Shown: positions 22,986 to 31,312, numbered from the stretch's first letter. The stretch: 35,476 bases of DNA from Mojavia pulchra JT2-VF2 (GCA_019359325.1 JAHHHN010000048.1:1-35476); one strand, 5' to 3'. Notes: generated by a model not told the origin, from the letters alone. Program-made: numbers and translations.

Positions 22986-23426
22986 TTGGGCGTAAGTTTT
23001 TTTTCGGAGCCTGGAATTCCTGAAAAATCGTTGTCATTACAGTGAATACTGCTCTTGCACATTGGCTGTACATGAGAGTGCAGTAATAGTTATGCACTTT
23101 TAATGTAGAACACGGTACTGGCACATTGCTAATGCCGTAGAAAGCATTATTTTTTATGCACTTATAAAGTGAAGTAACTTATTAGCACGTTGCTTTATGA
23201 TGTGAAACACATTATTTGTAATGTGCTAACAAGGTGTTTTACTGTAAAAGCACCTTGCAAATGCCGTAGAAAGCAATAATCTTAATGCCCTTATGCTGTA
23301 CAGAGCGTCAGTGCGGCGTTTCAAGGCATACTGAACGGGACGCTCACTCAATGATTAAGTACCCAATCATAAAGGGGAGCATCTTTTATTACTAATAGGT
23401 CAGTAGAAATTAAAAACCGATAAATT
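22986..23426. other. Intergenic region downstream of rep, possible ori
   Basis: It contains the four ~64-bp repeats (separate entry). To their right lie a dyad GAGCGTC (23303-23309) / GACGCTC (23339-23345) and an AT-rich segment up to the rep stop. The word AGCGTCA(G/C)TGC recurs at 23304 and in the last codons of rep (~23431). No gene is seen. Confidence 0.5.
23057..23292. repeat. Four tandem ~64-bp iteron-like repeats (candidate replication origin)
   Basis: Each unit has a conserved 43-bp part: 23057-23099, 23121-23163, 23185-23227 and 23250-23292. These are separated by 21-22 bp of less conserved DNA, giving periods of 64, 64 and 65 bp. All units open with GCAC(A/G/C)TTG. Units 2 and 4 are closest (36 of 43 identical, including AATGCCGTAGAAAGCA), and most end in ATGC(A/C)CTT. 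They sit just beyond the 3' end of the rep gene, which is where iterons bound by a Rep protein could lie. The similar spacer lengths rule out a CRISPR. Confidence 0.75.
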
Positions 23427-26400
23427 TTAGAGCGTCACTGCCACCTCACAGGCCGTTTGCACCCTTTCAACGACACTTAAAATAGATTGGTTTGAGTAAA
23501 CTTCGGCAGGTAAGCAACGCAAGATAATCATCAGCAAGCCAGCCCTAACAGCCGGGGTACAACTGTGCAGAATCCGCCGCATTGCAGTATTAGTAACGCT
23601 TGTGGCAACTTCAGCTATATACTTCAGGGCATTATCGGGTGATGATTCCGATTCTGTAATCAGCGTGGGGAAGTATTCATGGGCGAACCACCTTTCCTCA
23701 TCGCTGAGGTCTGTCAAATTTTTATTACTATCGCTATAAAGACTATCTAATAGCAGTAGTAATATTTTTTTGAATCTACGCCACCCTCCCCAACGCTGTG
23801 TAAATCGACTTACCCAAGCTTGGGAGATGTCTAAGATTTTGGCTATCGCCTGTTGGCCAATTTTTTGGTGCGACTGCCAAAGCTGGGTGAAAGTGTTAAC
23901 TATGGCGTGTCCGGTCTGCTGGTCGCGGCTACCAGCTTCAATGCAGAATTCACAGGCATCAACAACTTCTAATTGCACCCCTGGCAGTTCCGCGAGGAGG
24001 AAACTGAGGTCATAATCAGCGCAGAAGTAGAATGTTAGCTTCTCTCCGGGGCGACGGTGGGCGCGTAGTCGGCCAATCTCTTGAATAATTTCAGCCCTCA
24101 CCAACTGGATAAGATGCTCTTGAAAAGTGCTGTTCTTATCTTCAAGGTTGACCTTAAAACCAGTCATCACCTGAAAATGTGCTGCCAACGTGCCGATATT
24201 TTGGTAGGGAATGCCAAAAGAAGCGATTGCGTCAGCGTCACTGAAGCGATTAACCCCACGACCATCGACAAAGTGGCCGTACTCAATCCGGTCAACGGCC
24301 TCTTGTGCCACTTGTTTCCACTCAATGATGCCCAAACGCTTGTGGAGTTTAAGCAAGGTTTCCTTGAGGGCGTTAACACGGGCAGTTAAGGAACGGGAGC
24401 GATTCTTGGAGAGTTTACCCAGCCCAGTGACGTTGACTACTGTTAAATTGCTGTAGTCAGGGCGTGACTGCTCGATTAGAAGCAGGGGTTCTTGGTAATT
24501 AAGCTTGACTTTCAACTGCTCAGGTGTGGTAGTAGCATCAAGGTAGATATTAAATTGGGCAGAATTAGCCAAATCTTGATACTTGGTATTAGGGCGGTAA
24601 ATGCTCACCACACCCCATTTACAAGCCAAAAAACCTTCACCCTTCCAAGCAAGGAGGAAGTCAGGCAACCAGTACAAAGGCAACTCTAGAAAATCTCTAC
24701 CTGCTTGTTTTGCGCTGTCCTTAACTAGCTTCTTGGCAGCAAAACGGGCGGCGGCACTTTTTTTAAGTTGTTGATCCGCTTGGATATCGAGAGAATCTAA
24801 ATCAGCGAGAAATTCTAAATTAGGCTCTACAATCTGCCGAATCCTTTCAACATCTAAATCTTGGGGGAATTCGGGTAAAAATGTCCTGAATGCCGCATCA
24901 TCAAAGCCATAGCGAGAATCAGGCTGAATATCTTGGGCAAGAAGCGATCGCAAAATCTGGAAAACTGGCTGAAGTTTCGACCATTGCTCAGGGGGCAAGC
25001 CTGTAGCCAGTTGCCCTACAGTAGTATCAAAATCTTTTAACTTGACTTGAATTTCTTGCACAGGCTGAATGAGCGTACCCGCTTCTTCCCAAATCCGCCC
25101 CACTGTGAAAGGAATACCTGCCGCGTTAGTTAAGGTGACTGGGGTAGAGTCGGGATGCGCTCGAATTTCGGAATAATTTTGAATTGCACTACGCTTAAGA
25201 TAACGGAAGCCGAAACCAGCACCATGAGCGAAACGACACTGGTTTTGGAGGGGACAACCGTTACAGATAGGGCTAACAGAGCTTTCTTCAAAATCCAAAC
25301 TGACAAAGTTTTTGTCACGGAAGCCTTCAAATAAATAACTTCGGTGACAATTGCCAATGGTATCGGGAATTTCACCCACTTTTGGGCGCAATTGAAAGGG
25401 ATCGCCCATTGGAGTAGTGCGGGTGGGGTCGATTTTTAAGCCGTTGTGCCGCACAGGAAGGTCAACAAAGTTAGCCTCAATGGGGAGTGTTGAGGGGTTG
25501 CGGTGGTTGGCATCCTGGTAAATTAGTTTCTCAATCCCGAAAAGGGCAGCTGTTAACTGTCCAGCATTGTGAGATTTACCCAGCCCAGGATGGGAATTAT
25601 CTAAAATCTGCGTCCAGCCCTTAGAAATCGCTTCGACCCAGGCCGCAATATGTTCCTCTTGCTTACAAGTAATAGAGATATTGCCAGTAACTTCGCTCCT
25701 GTGTGGGATATTGCCGCGCTTGTAGACAATGACCTGCCGGAAAGCGGTAGTAATTTCGGGTTCTGGCTTTGGTAGGGGTGGTTTTAAAAATCCTTTAGCA
25801 GTTGAAATAAACGGGGCGATTGCACGAAGTGCAGTGCCGGAGGCAATCGCCTGTTGCAATAAATTTTTGAAACTGGTCAAATCTTCTCTGACTTGCCCAA
25901 GCTCCCACTGTTCGCGGCTAATTAGCCCATTGTCACGTTGATATGGTTCGTACTGCCTTTGGGGAAAGCGGAAGCCGTACTGCTTGGCGATGTGAAACAG
26001 TGTTCCAATGCTGATCCCCGCACGTCGGAAGCTGCGAATCTTGGCGCGAATGTTCCAGGTTGAACCAGGGATAGAAGGCGACCACTTCTCGGCAATGATT
26101 TCGGCATCTGTTGGCCCGTAGTGATTGACCAAAGCCATCAGCACTTGGCGGCATTCGTCGTAGTTACCACTGCCTGGGCTGCGCGGTGGAATGAATGAGA
26201 GTGCGCTAGTGATTAACTGCTCAATGTCCCAGCCTTCAACGTCGGAAATCTCCCGGAACTGCTGACGGCGTGACTCGATTTCAGTAATGCGCTGTTGGTA
26301 TTCTTCCCTTTCCTGAAGCGCGATCGCAATTGCCTCAGTCACCCACGCTGCTGGTAGGGTTGCTTCGGGGTTGACTATGAGAAATTCTGCTTCTGTGTTG

Positions 26401-27014
26401 CCATAAAAAACCCGGCTGGCATCTTTACACGCCGGGTCATGGGGTAGCTGCTGCATGAGAGAGCGCGTACAAGCTTCTACAGTATCAGCACCTTCAACAT
26501 ATTGGGGCAGAAGGAAAATCAACCGGAATTTATGCCAGTCTGGTTTGTGGCTGGCAGTGGTATAAATTAAAGCACAGTGTTTCTTGATGAAGGGATGGGC
26601 TAACGCTTGCTCAATGGTTAATTGTGGAGTGTAAACCTTGATAGAATTACCGTTTTCATCCTTAATTGGCTTGCCCTCTGCATCACGGGCGACATCAGAA
26701 TTATCGATGTCCAGTAGTAGCCAGTGAGAACCGATAACGTTGCCCTTACTCCGCCATTTTCCACCTAACAATCCTGCACAAATGGCGTGACCTGCTTTAA
26801 TGTGCTGCTGGACATCTTCTAGAGTGCCTTCTGTATCTCGAAAGTTGGCAGCAAGCTTCTTAAAGTCCCAGTCTTTGTTTTTTCCTGTGGAGTTATACGC
26901 AAACTTGATTTTACTATTAGAAACAAGCTCTTGTTTTACCTCTAATGCTTCAGCACATTTATTACTTAATTGTTGATGCTGAAGCGAGTTATTAAATTGT
27001 TGTAATGGTGACAT
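23427..27014 (-). CDS. Plasmid replication protein, CyRepA1-like primase/helicase
   Basis: A 1195-aa replication protein matching the build of cyanobacterial CyRepA1 proteins. The N-terminal part looks like an archaeo-eukaryotic-type primase: LLLDIDNSD (~99-107), HKFRLIFLLP (~161-170) and DPACKDASRVFYGN (~193-206). A PriCT-like helical segment follows (YDECRQVLMALVNHYG, ~285-330). Then comes a P-loop, DNSHPGLGKS (~472-481), of an SF helicase-like domain, and four cysteines at 556, 584, 587 and 593 (CNGCPLQNQC) that could hold an Fe-S or zinc site. Near the C-terminus is an HTH (IAKILDISQAWVSRFTQRWGGW). It should initiate replication at the adjacent repeats. The ATG has GAGG 9 nt upstream, locked in a hairpin (separate entry). 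Confidence 0.85.
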   Translation of the reverse strand: MSPLQQFNNSLQHQQLSNKCAEALEVKQELVSNSKIKFAYNSTGKNKDWDFKKLAANFRDTEGTLEDVQQHIKAGHAICAGLLGGKWRSKGNVIGSHWLLLDIDNSDVARDAEGKPIKDENGNSIKVYTPQLTIEQALAHPFIKKHCALIYTTASHKPDWHKFRLIFLLPQYVEGADTVEACTRSLMQQLPHDPACKDASRVFYGNTEAEFLIVNPEATLPAAWVTEAIAIALQEREEYQQRITEIESRRQQFREISDVEGWDIEQLITSALSFIPPRSPGSGNYDECRQVLMALVNHYGPTDAEIIAEKWSPSIPGSTWNIRAKIRSFRRAGISIGTLFHIAKQYGFRFPQRQYEPYQRDNGLISREQWELGQVREDLTSFKNLLQQAIASGTALRAIAPFISTAKGFLKPPLPKPEPEITTAFRQVIVYKRGNIPHRSEVTGNISITCKQEEHIAAWVEAISKGWTQILDNSHPGLGKSHNAGQLTAALFGIEKLIYQDANHRNPSTLPIEANFVDLPVRHNGLKIDPTRTTPMGDPFQLRPKVGEIPDTIGNCHRSYLFEGFRDKNFVSLDFEESSVSPICNGCPLQNQCRFAHGAGFGFRYLKRSAIQNYSEIRAHPDSTPVTLTNAAGIPFTVGRIWEEAGTLIQPVQEIQVKLKDFDTTVGQLATGLPPEQWSKLQPVFQILRSLLAQDIQPDSRYGFDDAAFRTFLPEFPQDLDVERIRQIVEPNLEFLADLDSLDIQADQQLKKSAAARFAAKKLVKDSAKQAGRDFLELPLYWLPDFLLAWKGEGFLACKWGVVSIYRPNTKYQDLANSAQFNIYLDATTTPEQLKVKLNYQEPLLLIEQSRPDYSNLTVVNVTGLGKLSKNRSRSLTARVNALKETLLKLHKRLGIIEWKQVAQEAVDRIEYGHFVDGRGVNRFSDADAIASFGIPYQNIGTLAAHFQVMTGFKVNLEDKNSTFQEHLIQLVRAEIIQEIGRLRAHRRPGEKLTFYFCADYDLSFLLAELPGVQLEVVDACEFCIEAGSRDQQTGHAIVNTFTQLWQSHQKIGQQAIAKILDISQAWVSRFTQRWGGWRRFKKILLLLLDSLYSDSNKNLTDLSDEERWFAHEYFPTLITESESSPDNALKYIAEVATSVTNTAMRRILHSCTPAVRAGLLMIILRCLPAEVYSNQSILSVVERVQTACEVAVTL

Positions 27015-27018
27015 TGAG

Positions 27019-27050
27019 CAATTCCTCGTTGATGTGTAGTGGAGGAATTG
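27019..27050 (-). promoter_or_regulatory. Hairpin sequestering the rep Shine-Dalgarno
   Basis: In the rep mRNA, CAAUUCCUC (27050-27042) pairs perfectly with GAGGAAUUG (27027-27019) across a 14-nt loop. The 3' arm contains the GAGG ribosome-binding site and ends 4 nt before the AUG. A stable 9-bp stem here would hold down Rep translation until opened, a standard design for copy-number control by antisense RNA or upstream translation. Confidence 0.65.
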
Positions 27051-27242
27051 GAGCTATCCTTTCGCAGTAATCTTCTAATACAAACTGTCAGAAATATAGG
27101 AAAAATTACATCAAATTCCCGAATTACTGTTCGTCTCTGAATGGACGGTGTTACAATGGCTTAACACTCACTTCGTGTAAGATAAGATTACTATTAGGGA
27201 TATTAATCCGGCCGTTCAAACCAGATACCCCAATTCCATTGG

Positions 27243-27276
27243 AAAACCTCGCTGTCCTACCGGGACGCGGGGTTTT
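27243..27276. terminator. Hairpin terminator downstream of the 27.3-kb gene
   Basis: AAAACC...GTCC (27243-27257) pairs with GGGAC...GGTTTT (27262-27276), with minor internal mismatches. A T-run (TCAGTTTTT) lies on the plus-strand side and TTTT within the 3' arm on the minus-strand side. It may be bidirectional. It lies 11 bp beyond the stop of the leftward gene at 27288 and shields rep from read-through. Confidence 0.55.
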
Positions 27277-27287
27277 CAGTTTTTAGC

Positions 27288-28022
27288 CTATTCGTACTTG
27301 GCTAACCAAGCCTTGATAAACTCGGTAACTTCCTCCTGTTGAATTACAAATGCAGTCCCTTTTCTTCTGAGAGCTAGAATTCTCATACTTCCAACTTCAG
27401 AATAAAGGTGTGAATTATGATCATCGGCCGCTTTGGTGGGAGGCCATAAGACCAAAACTTTTGCTGAGGGTGTTTTCGTAGCTTCTCTTGAGGACATCCC
27501 AAACAAGTCTCTGTTCTTGCTCAACCACTTCTCGTAATCTGCCAATTCTAGTAGTGGGCAAGGATTCCAAACTTTTAGTCCATGTTTGTCTTTCCTCTTG
27601 ATCTGCAAAACCTCTCTAGCTTCGTTGTAGACAATCTCCTTATCTCCTATTGAGCGAATTGAGATAAACAGATGGACTTTTCGCTCAAATCTCACAAACA
27701 AGTCGATAGGGTTCTTGTCTTCTACCTTTAGCACTGGAAAGACTTGTATTCCCTCGCTTTTAAACTCATCCAAAAGTGAGGCTGTTAATTTTTCCAACCG
27801 TGCCAGTTTTTGAGTTGCTACCAACGGCTTGTAAGCCAATCCAAAAAGTAACCAGCCTAACGGATGAACTATGCCACCTGTAGCCAGCGCAGCACCACTA
27901 GCTGCTAGAGCAACAGTCGATTCATAGTCTTTCGCCTCCCTAAGCATCTCTAACGCCGCTTCATTGTGCGGCGGGAGTTGAAAATCCGTAGGTGGGTCTT
28001 TCACGGTAGTCATTGGCGACAT
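27288..28022 (-). CDS. Hypothetical protein with hydrophobic segment
   Basis: A 244-aa protein of unknown family. Residues ~30-65 hold a weakly hydrophobic Ala/Gly-rich segment (TVALAASGAALATGG, then HPLGWLLFGLAYKPLV). After it a mixed alpha/beta region shows an IDLFVRFERKVHLFISIRS pattern, which faintly recalls nuclease-like cores but lacks a motif I can confirm. The C-terminus is basic then acidic (AFVIQQEEVTEFIKAWL). ATG codons at 28022 and 28013 are both possible; no Shine-Dalgarno decides. It is the last leftward gene before rep and has its own terminator. Confidence 0.6.
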   Translation of the reverse strand: MSPMTTVKDPPTDFQLPPHNEAALEMLREAKDYESTVALAASGAALATGGIVHPLGWLLFGLAYKPLVATQKLARLEKLTASLLDEFKSEGIQVFPVLKVEDKNPIDLFVRFERKVHLFISIRSIGDKEIVYNEAREVLQIKRKDKHGLKVWNPCPLLELADYEKWLSKNRDLFGMSSREATKTPSAKVLVLWPPTKAADDHNSHLYSEVGSMRILALRRKGTAFVIQQEEVTEFIKAWLAKYE

Positions 28023-28099
28023 TAAAAATTAATCATGTGAAATTAACGTTAACTGTTGCTTATAGGATTTTGGTTTTTTGCGGCATCTTGCGGCGATCG

Positions 28100-28342
28100 C
28101 TACGCTACGTTTTTGATTGAGATAATACCTTGACTGCATTTTTGAACCAATAGCCATCTGTTTGATTCTTTATCTAGTGCTGGCAGTAGGCGAAAGTTGA
28201 AAACATCTTCCCAAACCTCCACACCGTACTCTTGAGCAAAATTAATTTCTAGAGTTTTGAACTGTTCCCAGGAGCGATCGCCGATTGCCGTCAGCATAGG
28301 GATGATTGCAGTGATTGGTATTTGGGTAGCTGTTTCACTCAT
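28100..28342 (-). CDS. Small hypothetical protein
   Basis: An 80-aa protein (MSETATQIPITAIIPML, then DRSWEQFKTLEINFAQEYGVEVWEDVF) of unknown function. ATG at 28342 is chosen over TTG at 28357. It overlaps the stop of the preceding gene by 8 bp, making it the third gene of a tightly packed leftward operon that begins with the RHH-like protein. The neat overlaps support it being real. Confidence 0.55.
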   Translation of the reverse strand: MSETATQIPITAIIPMLTAIGDRSWEQFKTLEINFAQEYGVEVWEDVFNFRLLPALDKESNRWLLVQKCSQGIISIKNVA

Positions 28343-28541
28343 CTGGGTAATCCTCAAAAATACAAATTATTGGTAAGGGTTCGTCTTCAGTATCGATAAT
28401 TTCAACTAATCGTTTTCCTTTAGCTTTTGCAAGTTTTATGCAACGTTCCTCAGATGCGGCGGCTGACCAGTCCCTAGTCTCTGTTAGTGAATCGAATTTC
28501 CCTTTAGAGCGTTTTATGTCTGGTTGCCTTTCGTCCGTCAT
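28335..28541 (-). CDS. Small hypothetical protein, middle gene of the RHH operon
   Basis: A 68-aa, charged protein: basic N-terminal half (RQPDIKRSKGKF), then ERCIKLAKAKGKRLVEIIDTEDEPLPIICIFEDYPDE with an acidic end. I do not recognize it. Its start overlaps the stop of the RHH-like gene (ATGA) and its end overlaps the next gene, so translation is coupled. With an RHH partner upstream it might form an antitoxin-toxin-like or regulator-partner pair, but its sequence shows no toxin motif. Confidence 0.55.
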   Translation of the reverse strand: MTDERQPDIKRSKGKFDSLTETRDWSAAASEERCIKLAKAKGKRLVEIIDTEDEPLPIICIFEDYPDE

Positions 28542-28771
28542 GGTGTACCCTTACCTTTTTCCCTCCTGGGTGTGGAGGAAGGTTGCTCATGATTTTCTAG
28601 CCAAAGGCTAATTGCTTCATCTAGTGCATCGCTTTGGGTTATTTGCAAGGCAGTGCAAGCGATTTTAAAGTTTAAAGCTTTCTCCTTTGGTATGTATCCG
28701 CTAACTTGACTGAAATTTGGGTCGTCTCGTCTTGTTGCCACATCACTATTTTCTATTTGTTCTGAAAACAT
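28538..28771 (-). CDS. RHH/CopG-like small DNA-binding protein
   Basis: A 77-aa protein with SGYIPKEKALNFKIACTALQITQSDALDEAISLWLENH. This is a strand followed by two helices, as in ribbon-helix-helix repressors such as ParG- or CopG-like proteins. The N- and C-terminal ends are polar and flexible. GAGG lies about 10 nt before the ATG. It is first in a leftward three-gene operon. Directly upstream are a 20-bp palindrome and extra half-sites, so autoregulation is likely. It is divergent from the actin-like gene at 28994 and could control both directions. Confidence 0.6.
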   Translation of the reverse strand: MFSEQIENSDVATRRDDPNFSQVSGYIPKEKALNFKIACTALQITQSDALDEAISLWLENHEQPSSTPRREKGKGTP

Positions 28772-28776
28772 TTTTA

Positions 28777-28829
28777 CATTACCTCAAGAAAATTAGTTAA
28801 ACATTACTTCATTACTTCATGAAGTAATG
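28777..28829. promoter_or_regulatory. Palindromic operator cluster upstream of the RHH operon
   Basis: CATTACTTCATGAAGTAATG (28810-28829) is a perfect 20-bp palindrome. Another half-site CATTACTT directly precedes it (28802-28809), and CATTACCT lies at 28777-28784. Tandem half-sites of 8-9 bp are typical targets of RHH dimers binding cooperatively. The cluster lies between the RHH-like gene and the divergent actin-like gene. Confidence 0.7.
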
Positions 28830-28993
28830 CTATCATAGCACTATCAAGCCAATAACAGTCACCCAACAAAGGCAATAGAAGCCAGAAAGTGATGTTTAGG
28901 CAAGCCTTGAACTGGATGTATGGATTTAAGGCACTTCAGGCTTTAAATTCTCCAAACCCAGAATAAATAAGACTTTTACCAATCATCAGAACC

Positions 28994-30109
28994 ATGACAA
29001 CCACATACACCAATGCCACAAATTGGCTTACTCAAGCAGACCAGCTTGCCAATTCTGGGCTAACTACCGTCAAAGGTGGTAAAGACGCAGGCGCAGGCTA
29101 CGGCAAGGCAAATTATGGTGATTTTTGCATCATGATGCCTGCCGCATACTCACTTGTTCGTAACCGCAACCTCCGGCATCACGAAACCATATCGAAAGAT
29201 GGCGCATGGGTGCATTATGTCGAAGGGAAGCGTCTGGACTTGAAAGACACGCAATTCTTTTGGGGCAGTGCAGCGATCGCTCAATCAGATCACACCCTAT
29301 TGCATGACGACAAAGCCAAAAAAGCAGAACTGGCATTAGAAAGCATCCTTGCAGACTTAGCAGTTCTGAATATTCCTTCGGGGATGAAACTAGAAATTAG
29401 TTTGAGCAACCACAACCCACAACGCTGGGGAGAGGAAATCAAGCGCAGAGTCCAAGGTATTCACACCTTCCAGCACAAACATCCCGTTAATCGTTCCATT
29501 GTCACTAAAACAATTGAAATTGTAGTTACAGGCATTTATCCCGAAGGCTATGGAAGTATCGCTCACTGCCTATTTGGTTCACCAACCCTAGCCCTAGAAG
29601 AGTCAGAGATTGCTATCGCCCTAGATATCGGTTCATCGACTTGGCTAATTACTGTGTTTAACGGCAATGGTGCAGTCATAGACCGCCATCTAATTGAAGG
29701 TGGAGCCGGTGAACTGCACAGCATGATTGCAGAAGCACTCGACAAGCGAAATGACCATATCAGCTTAATTTCCAGGGACGTGAAGCATTCACCCACCTTA
29801 GTTAACCAGGGGATTGTGTCAGGAACCTTCACTTATGGAGGTAATCACCTCACAGTTAAAAACTTTGAGACAGAGTACAGCCAATGTCTGGACGAATGGT
29901 GGAGCAGCAGAATTGAGAAATTCGCCAACTTTGTAACGAATGGCAATTACCTAGACAGAGCGAAATACCTTGTCGCCTGGGGTGGTGGTGTGGCTATGCC
30001 AGTAGTGGATCAGAATCTTGCCGACTTGGGATTTGTGGTATTACAAAATCCCCAATTCATCAATGCTTTTGGCTTAAAGCTATTAACTGAAATTGCAACA
30101 GGAGCTTAA
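28994..30109 (+). CDS. Actin-like ATPase (ParM/StbA-type)
   Basis: A 371-aa actin-fold protein. Phosphate-1 motif: KDAGAGYGKANYGDF (~30-44). Phosphate-2 motif: IALDIGSSTWLITVFNGNG (~212-230), followed by GGAGEL. The adenosine-binding region is YLVAWGGGVAMP near the C-terminus. Plasmid members polymerize into filaments that push sister plasmids apart with an adaptor bound to a centromere. It heads a rightward operon ending with an FtsK/VirD4-like ATPase. A classic ParR is not recognizable downstream, so a ParM-type second partition system is likely but unproven. The upstream region carries the RHH operator. Confidence 0.8.
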   Translation: MTTTYTNATNWLTQADQLANSGLTTVKGGKDAGAGYGKANYGDFCIMMPAAYSLVRNRNLRHHETISKDGAWVHYVEGKRLDLKDTQFFWGSAAIAQSDHTLLHDDKAKKAELALESILADLAVLNIPSGMKLEISLSNHNPQRWGEEIKRRVQGIHTFQHKHPVNRSIVTKTIEIVVTGIYPEGYGSIAHCLFGSPTLALEESEIAIALDIGSSTWLITVFNGNGAVIDRHLIEGGAGELHSMIAEALDKRNDHISLISRDVKHSPTLVNQGIVSGTFTYGGNHLTVKNFETEYSQCLDEWWSSRIEKFANFVTNGNYLDRAKYLVAWGGGVAMPVVDQNLADLGFVVLQNPQFINAFGLKLLTEIATGA

Positions 30110-30112
30110 TTA

Positions 30113-30364
30113 ATGAACTACGAATCTCGGCGTATAACCATCTCGTACTTAGCGGTTATTGAATTGTGCCAGATGTTTGATATTCCTCACGATGCCCCAA
30201 CACAAGCCCTATCAGCAGCAGTAGAAAAGCTAATTTTCTCCGGTGGTATTGGTGTACAGACCTCTCCAAAAACTCAGAATTCTCCATCTACACCAACAAC
30301 AATTCAACCAAATAAAACCGGACTAGCTTCTATGGCTTCTCAGTTCAAGGGAGTAGCTTCATGA
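30113..30364 (+). CDS. Small protein, possible adaptor of the actin-like protein
   Basis: An 83-aa protein with an N-terminal helical/strand part (SRRITISYLAVIELCQMF, then TQALSAAVEKLIFSGG) and a flexible Ser/Thr/Pro tail ending GLASMASQFKGVA. It begins 3 bp after the actin-like gene with an AGGAGC ribosome-binding site. Its position and small size are what a ParR-like adaptor would have, and the RRITIS opening could be an RHH strand. No family is recognized. Confidence 0.6.
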   Translation: MNYESRRITISYLAVIELCQMFDIPHDAPTQALSAAVEKLIFSGGIGVQTSPKTQNSPSTPTTIQPNKTGLASMASQFKGVAS

Positions 30365-30627
30365 ACAACTTAAATAGGGTCTATGATTCAACCCTACTGA
30401 CCAATTCCAAGGTTTATCAGATTGACCGAACGCTGTATCAATATCTGTTTAAAACAGGCACAATTCAGCATCCAAAGTATCACTTTCGCCCTCTGGCTGG
30501 ACAGCGAAAGAAGGCTGATTTATTGCTGAACCACAAGGCTTTGACTACTCGCTGTTACGAGGTGTCAGGTATGAGTACCAGTGCTTCAGTCATCAGCCAA
30601 GAATCACTGCAATTATCAATTTTTTGA
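30361..30627 (+). CDS. Small hypothetical protein
   Basis: An 88-aa, basic protein (NLNRVYDSTLLTNSKVYQIDRTLYQYLF, then HFRPLAGQRKKADLLLNHKAL) of unknown function. Its ATG overlaps the preceding TGA (ATGA), so it belongs to the same operon and is translationally coupled. Confidence 0.5.
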   Translation: MNNLNRVYDSTLLTNSKVYQIDRTLYQYLFKTGTIQHPKYHFRPLAGQRKKADLLLNHKALTTRCYEVSGMSTSASVISQESLQLSIF

Positions 30628-30635
30628 GGTGAATT

Positions 30636-30833
30636 ATGAACACTCAACCACTACCAGAATTGATTGCACAAGCCCAACAATTAGTAACTCAAATTCGGCA
30701 GCATCCACAATATCAACGCTTACATTTTGATTGTGACGTAACGCTTGGAGATGTCACCCAGTTTTTCAACACTCTGCAATGGTCAGCCGCAGATTCAACT
30801 GTGGATGTTTCAAGAGAAGGCTTTTTTCAGTGA
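30636..30833 (+). CDS. Small hypothetical protein
   Basis: A 65-aa protein (PELIAQAQQLVTQIRQHPQYQRLHF, then LGDVTQFFNTLQW). It looks helical and acidic; no family is recognized. A GAGGTG Shine-Dalgarno sits 6 nt before the ATG and the gap to the preceding gene is 8 bp, so it is part of the actin-like operon. Confidence 0.5.
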   Translation: MNTQPLPELIAQAQQLVTQIRQHPQYQRLHFDCDVTLGDVTQFFNTLQWSAADSTVDVSREGFFQ

Positions 30834-30840
30834 TGGGAGA

Positions 30841-30873
30841 GCGATTGCAATGATTGGCCGTCGGTGCAATCGC
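30841..30873 (+). repeat. Intercistronic hairpin
   Basis: GCGATTGCA (30841-30849) and TGCAATCGC (30865-30873) form a perfect 9-bp stem with a 15-nt loop. It lies in the only sizeable gap (83 bp) inside the operon. With no T-run it is more likely an mRNA stability or processing element than a terminator. Confidence 0.55.
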
Positions 30874-30916
30874 CCGGCTTTGTTGCAAAAGTACAACACA
30901 CAAGGATTGTAACAAG

Positions 30917-31312
30917 ATGAATAACTCCAATCTATTCTCCGAGGCATTAAATGCGTTAACTAACAATGGATGCCCCTTAGATTTGGCACGATCAGCAGCA
31001 GAAATAGTTGCCAACGATGACCCATTCCAACCCGATTTAGGCAGAACGCCACAGCAACAGCAGATTATTCAAGAAGCACTGCCATACTTGCAAAACGGAA
31101 TTTATGACCAATTTCAAACCATCGATGAAACGCCAAACCCTCTCACACATGGGCAGTTTTTAGGGAATTTTGGTTCTGAACTGCCGAACGAAACTATCTG
31201 GAGGCTTGCAGAAGGCGATTCTACAGCATTGGATGATATTACTTCATACGCTACTCTCGACAGAGCCAGCAGCATCTTCACCAGACTAGAAGAACTAGGA
31301 GCGTGGGATTAA
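30917..31312 (+). CDS. Hypothetical acidic protein
   Basis: A 131-aa helical, acidic protein (NLFSEALNALTNNGCPLDLARSAAEIVANDDPF, QQQQIIQEALPYL, SSIFTRLEELGAWD). Function unknown. ATG at 30917 is chosen over the frame's first start at 30854, which would run through the upstream hairpin region. It overlaps the next gene by one base (TAATG). Confidence 0.55.
   Translation: MNNSNLFSEALNALTNNGCPLDLARSAAEIVANDDPFQPDLGRTPQQQQIIQEALPYLQNGIYDQFQTIDETPNPLTHGQFLGNFGSELPNETIWRLAEGDSTALDDITSYATLDRASSIFTRLEELGAWD

Noticed and set aside
23057-23292. CRISPR array
   Set aside because: The repeats are 43 bp and imperfect, the 21-22-bp intervals are too short for spacers, and no cas genes are present. Iterons fit better.
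24081-24389. 102-aa rightward frame opposite rep
   Set aside because: It is a shadow frame of the well-supported replication gene.
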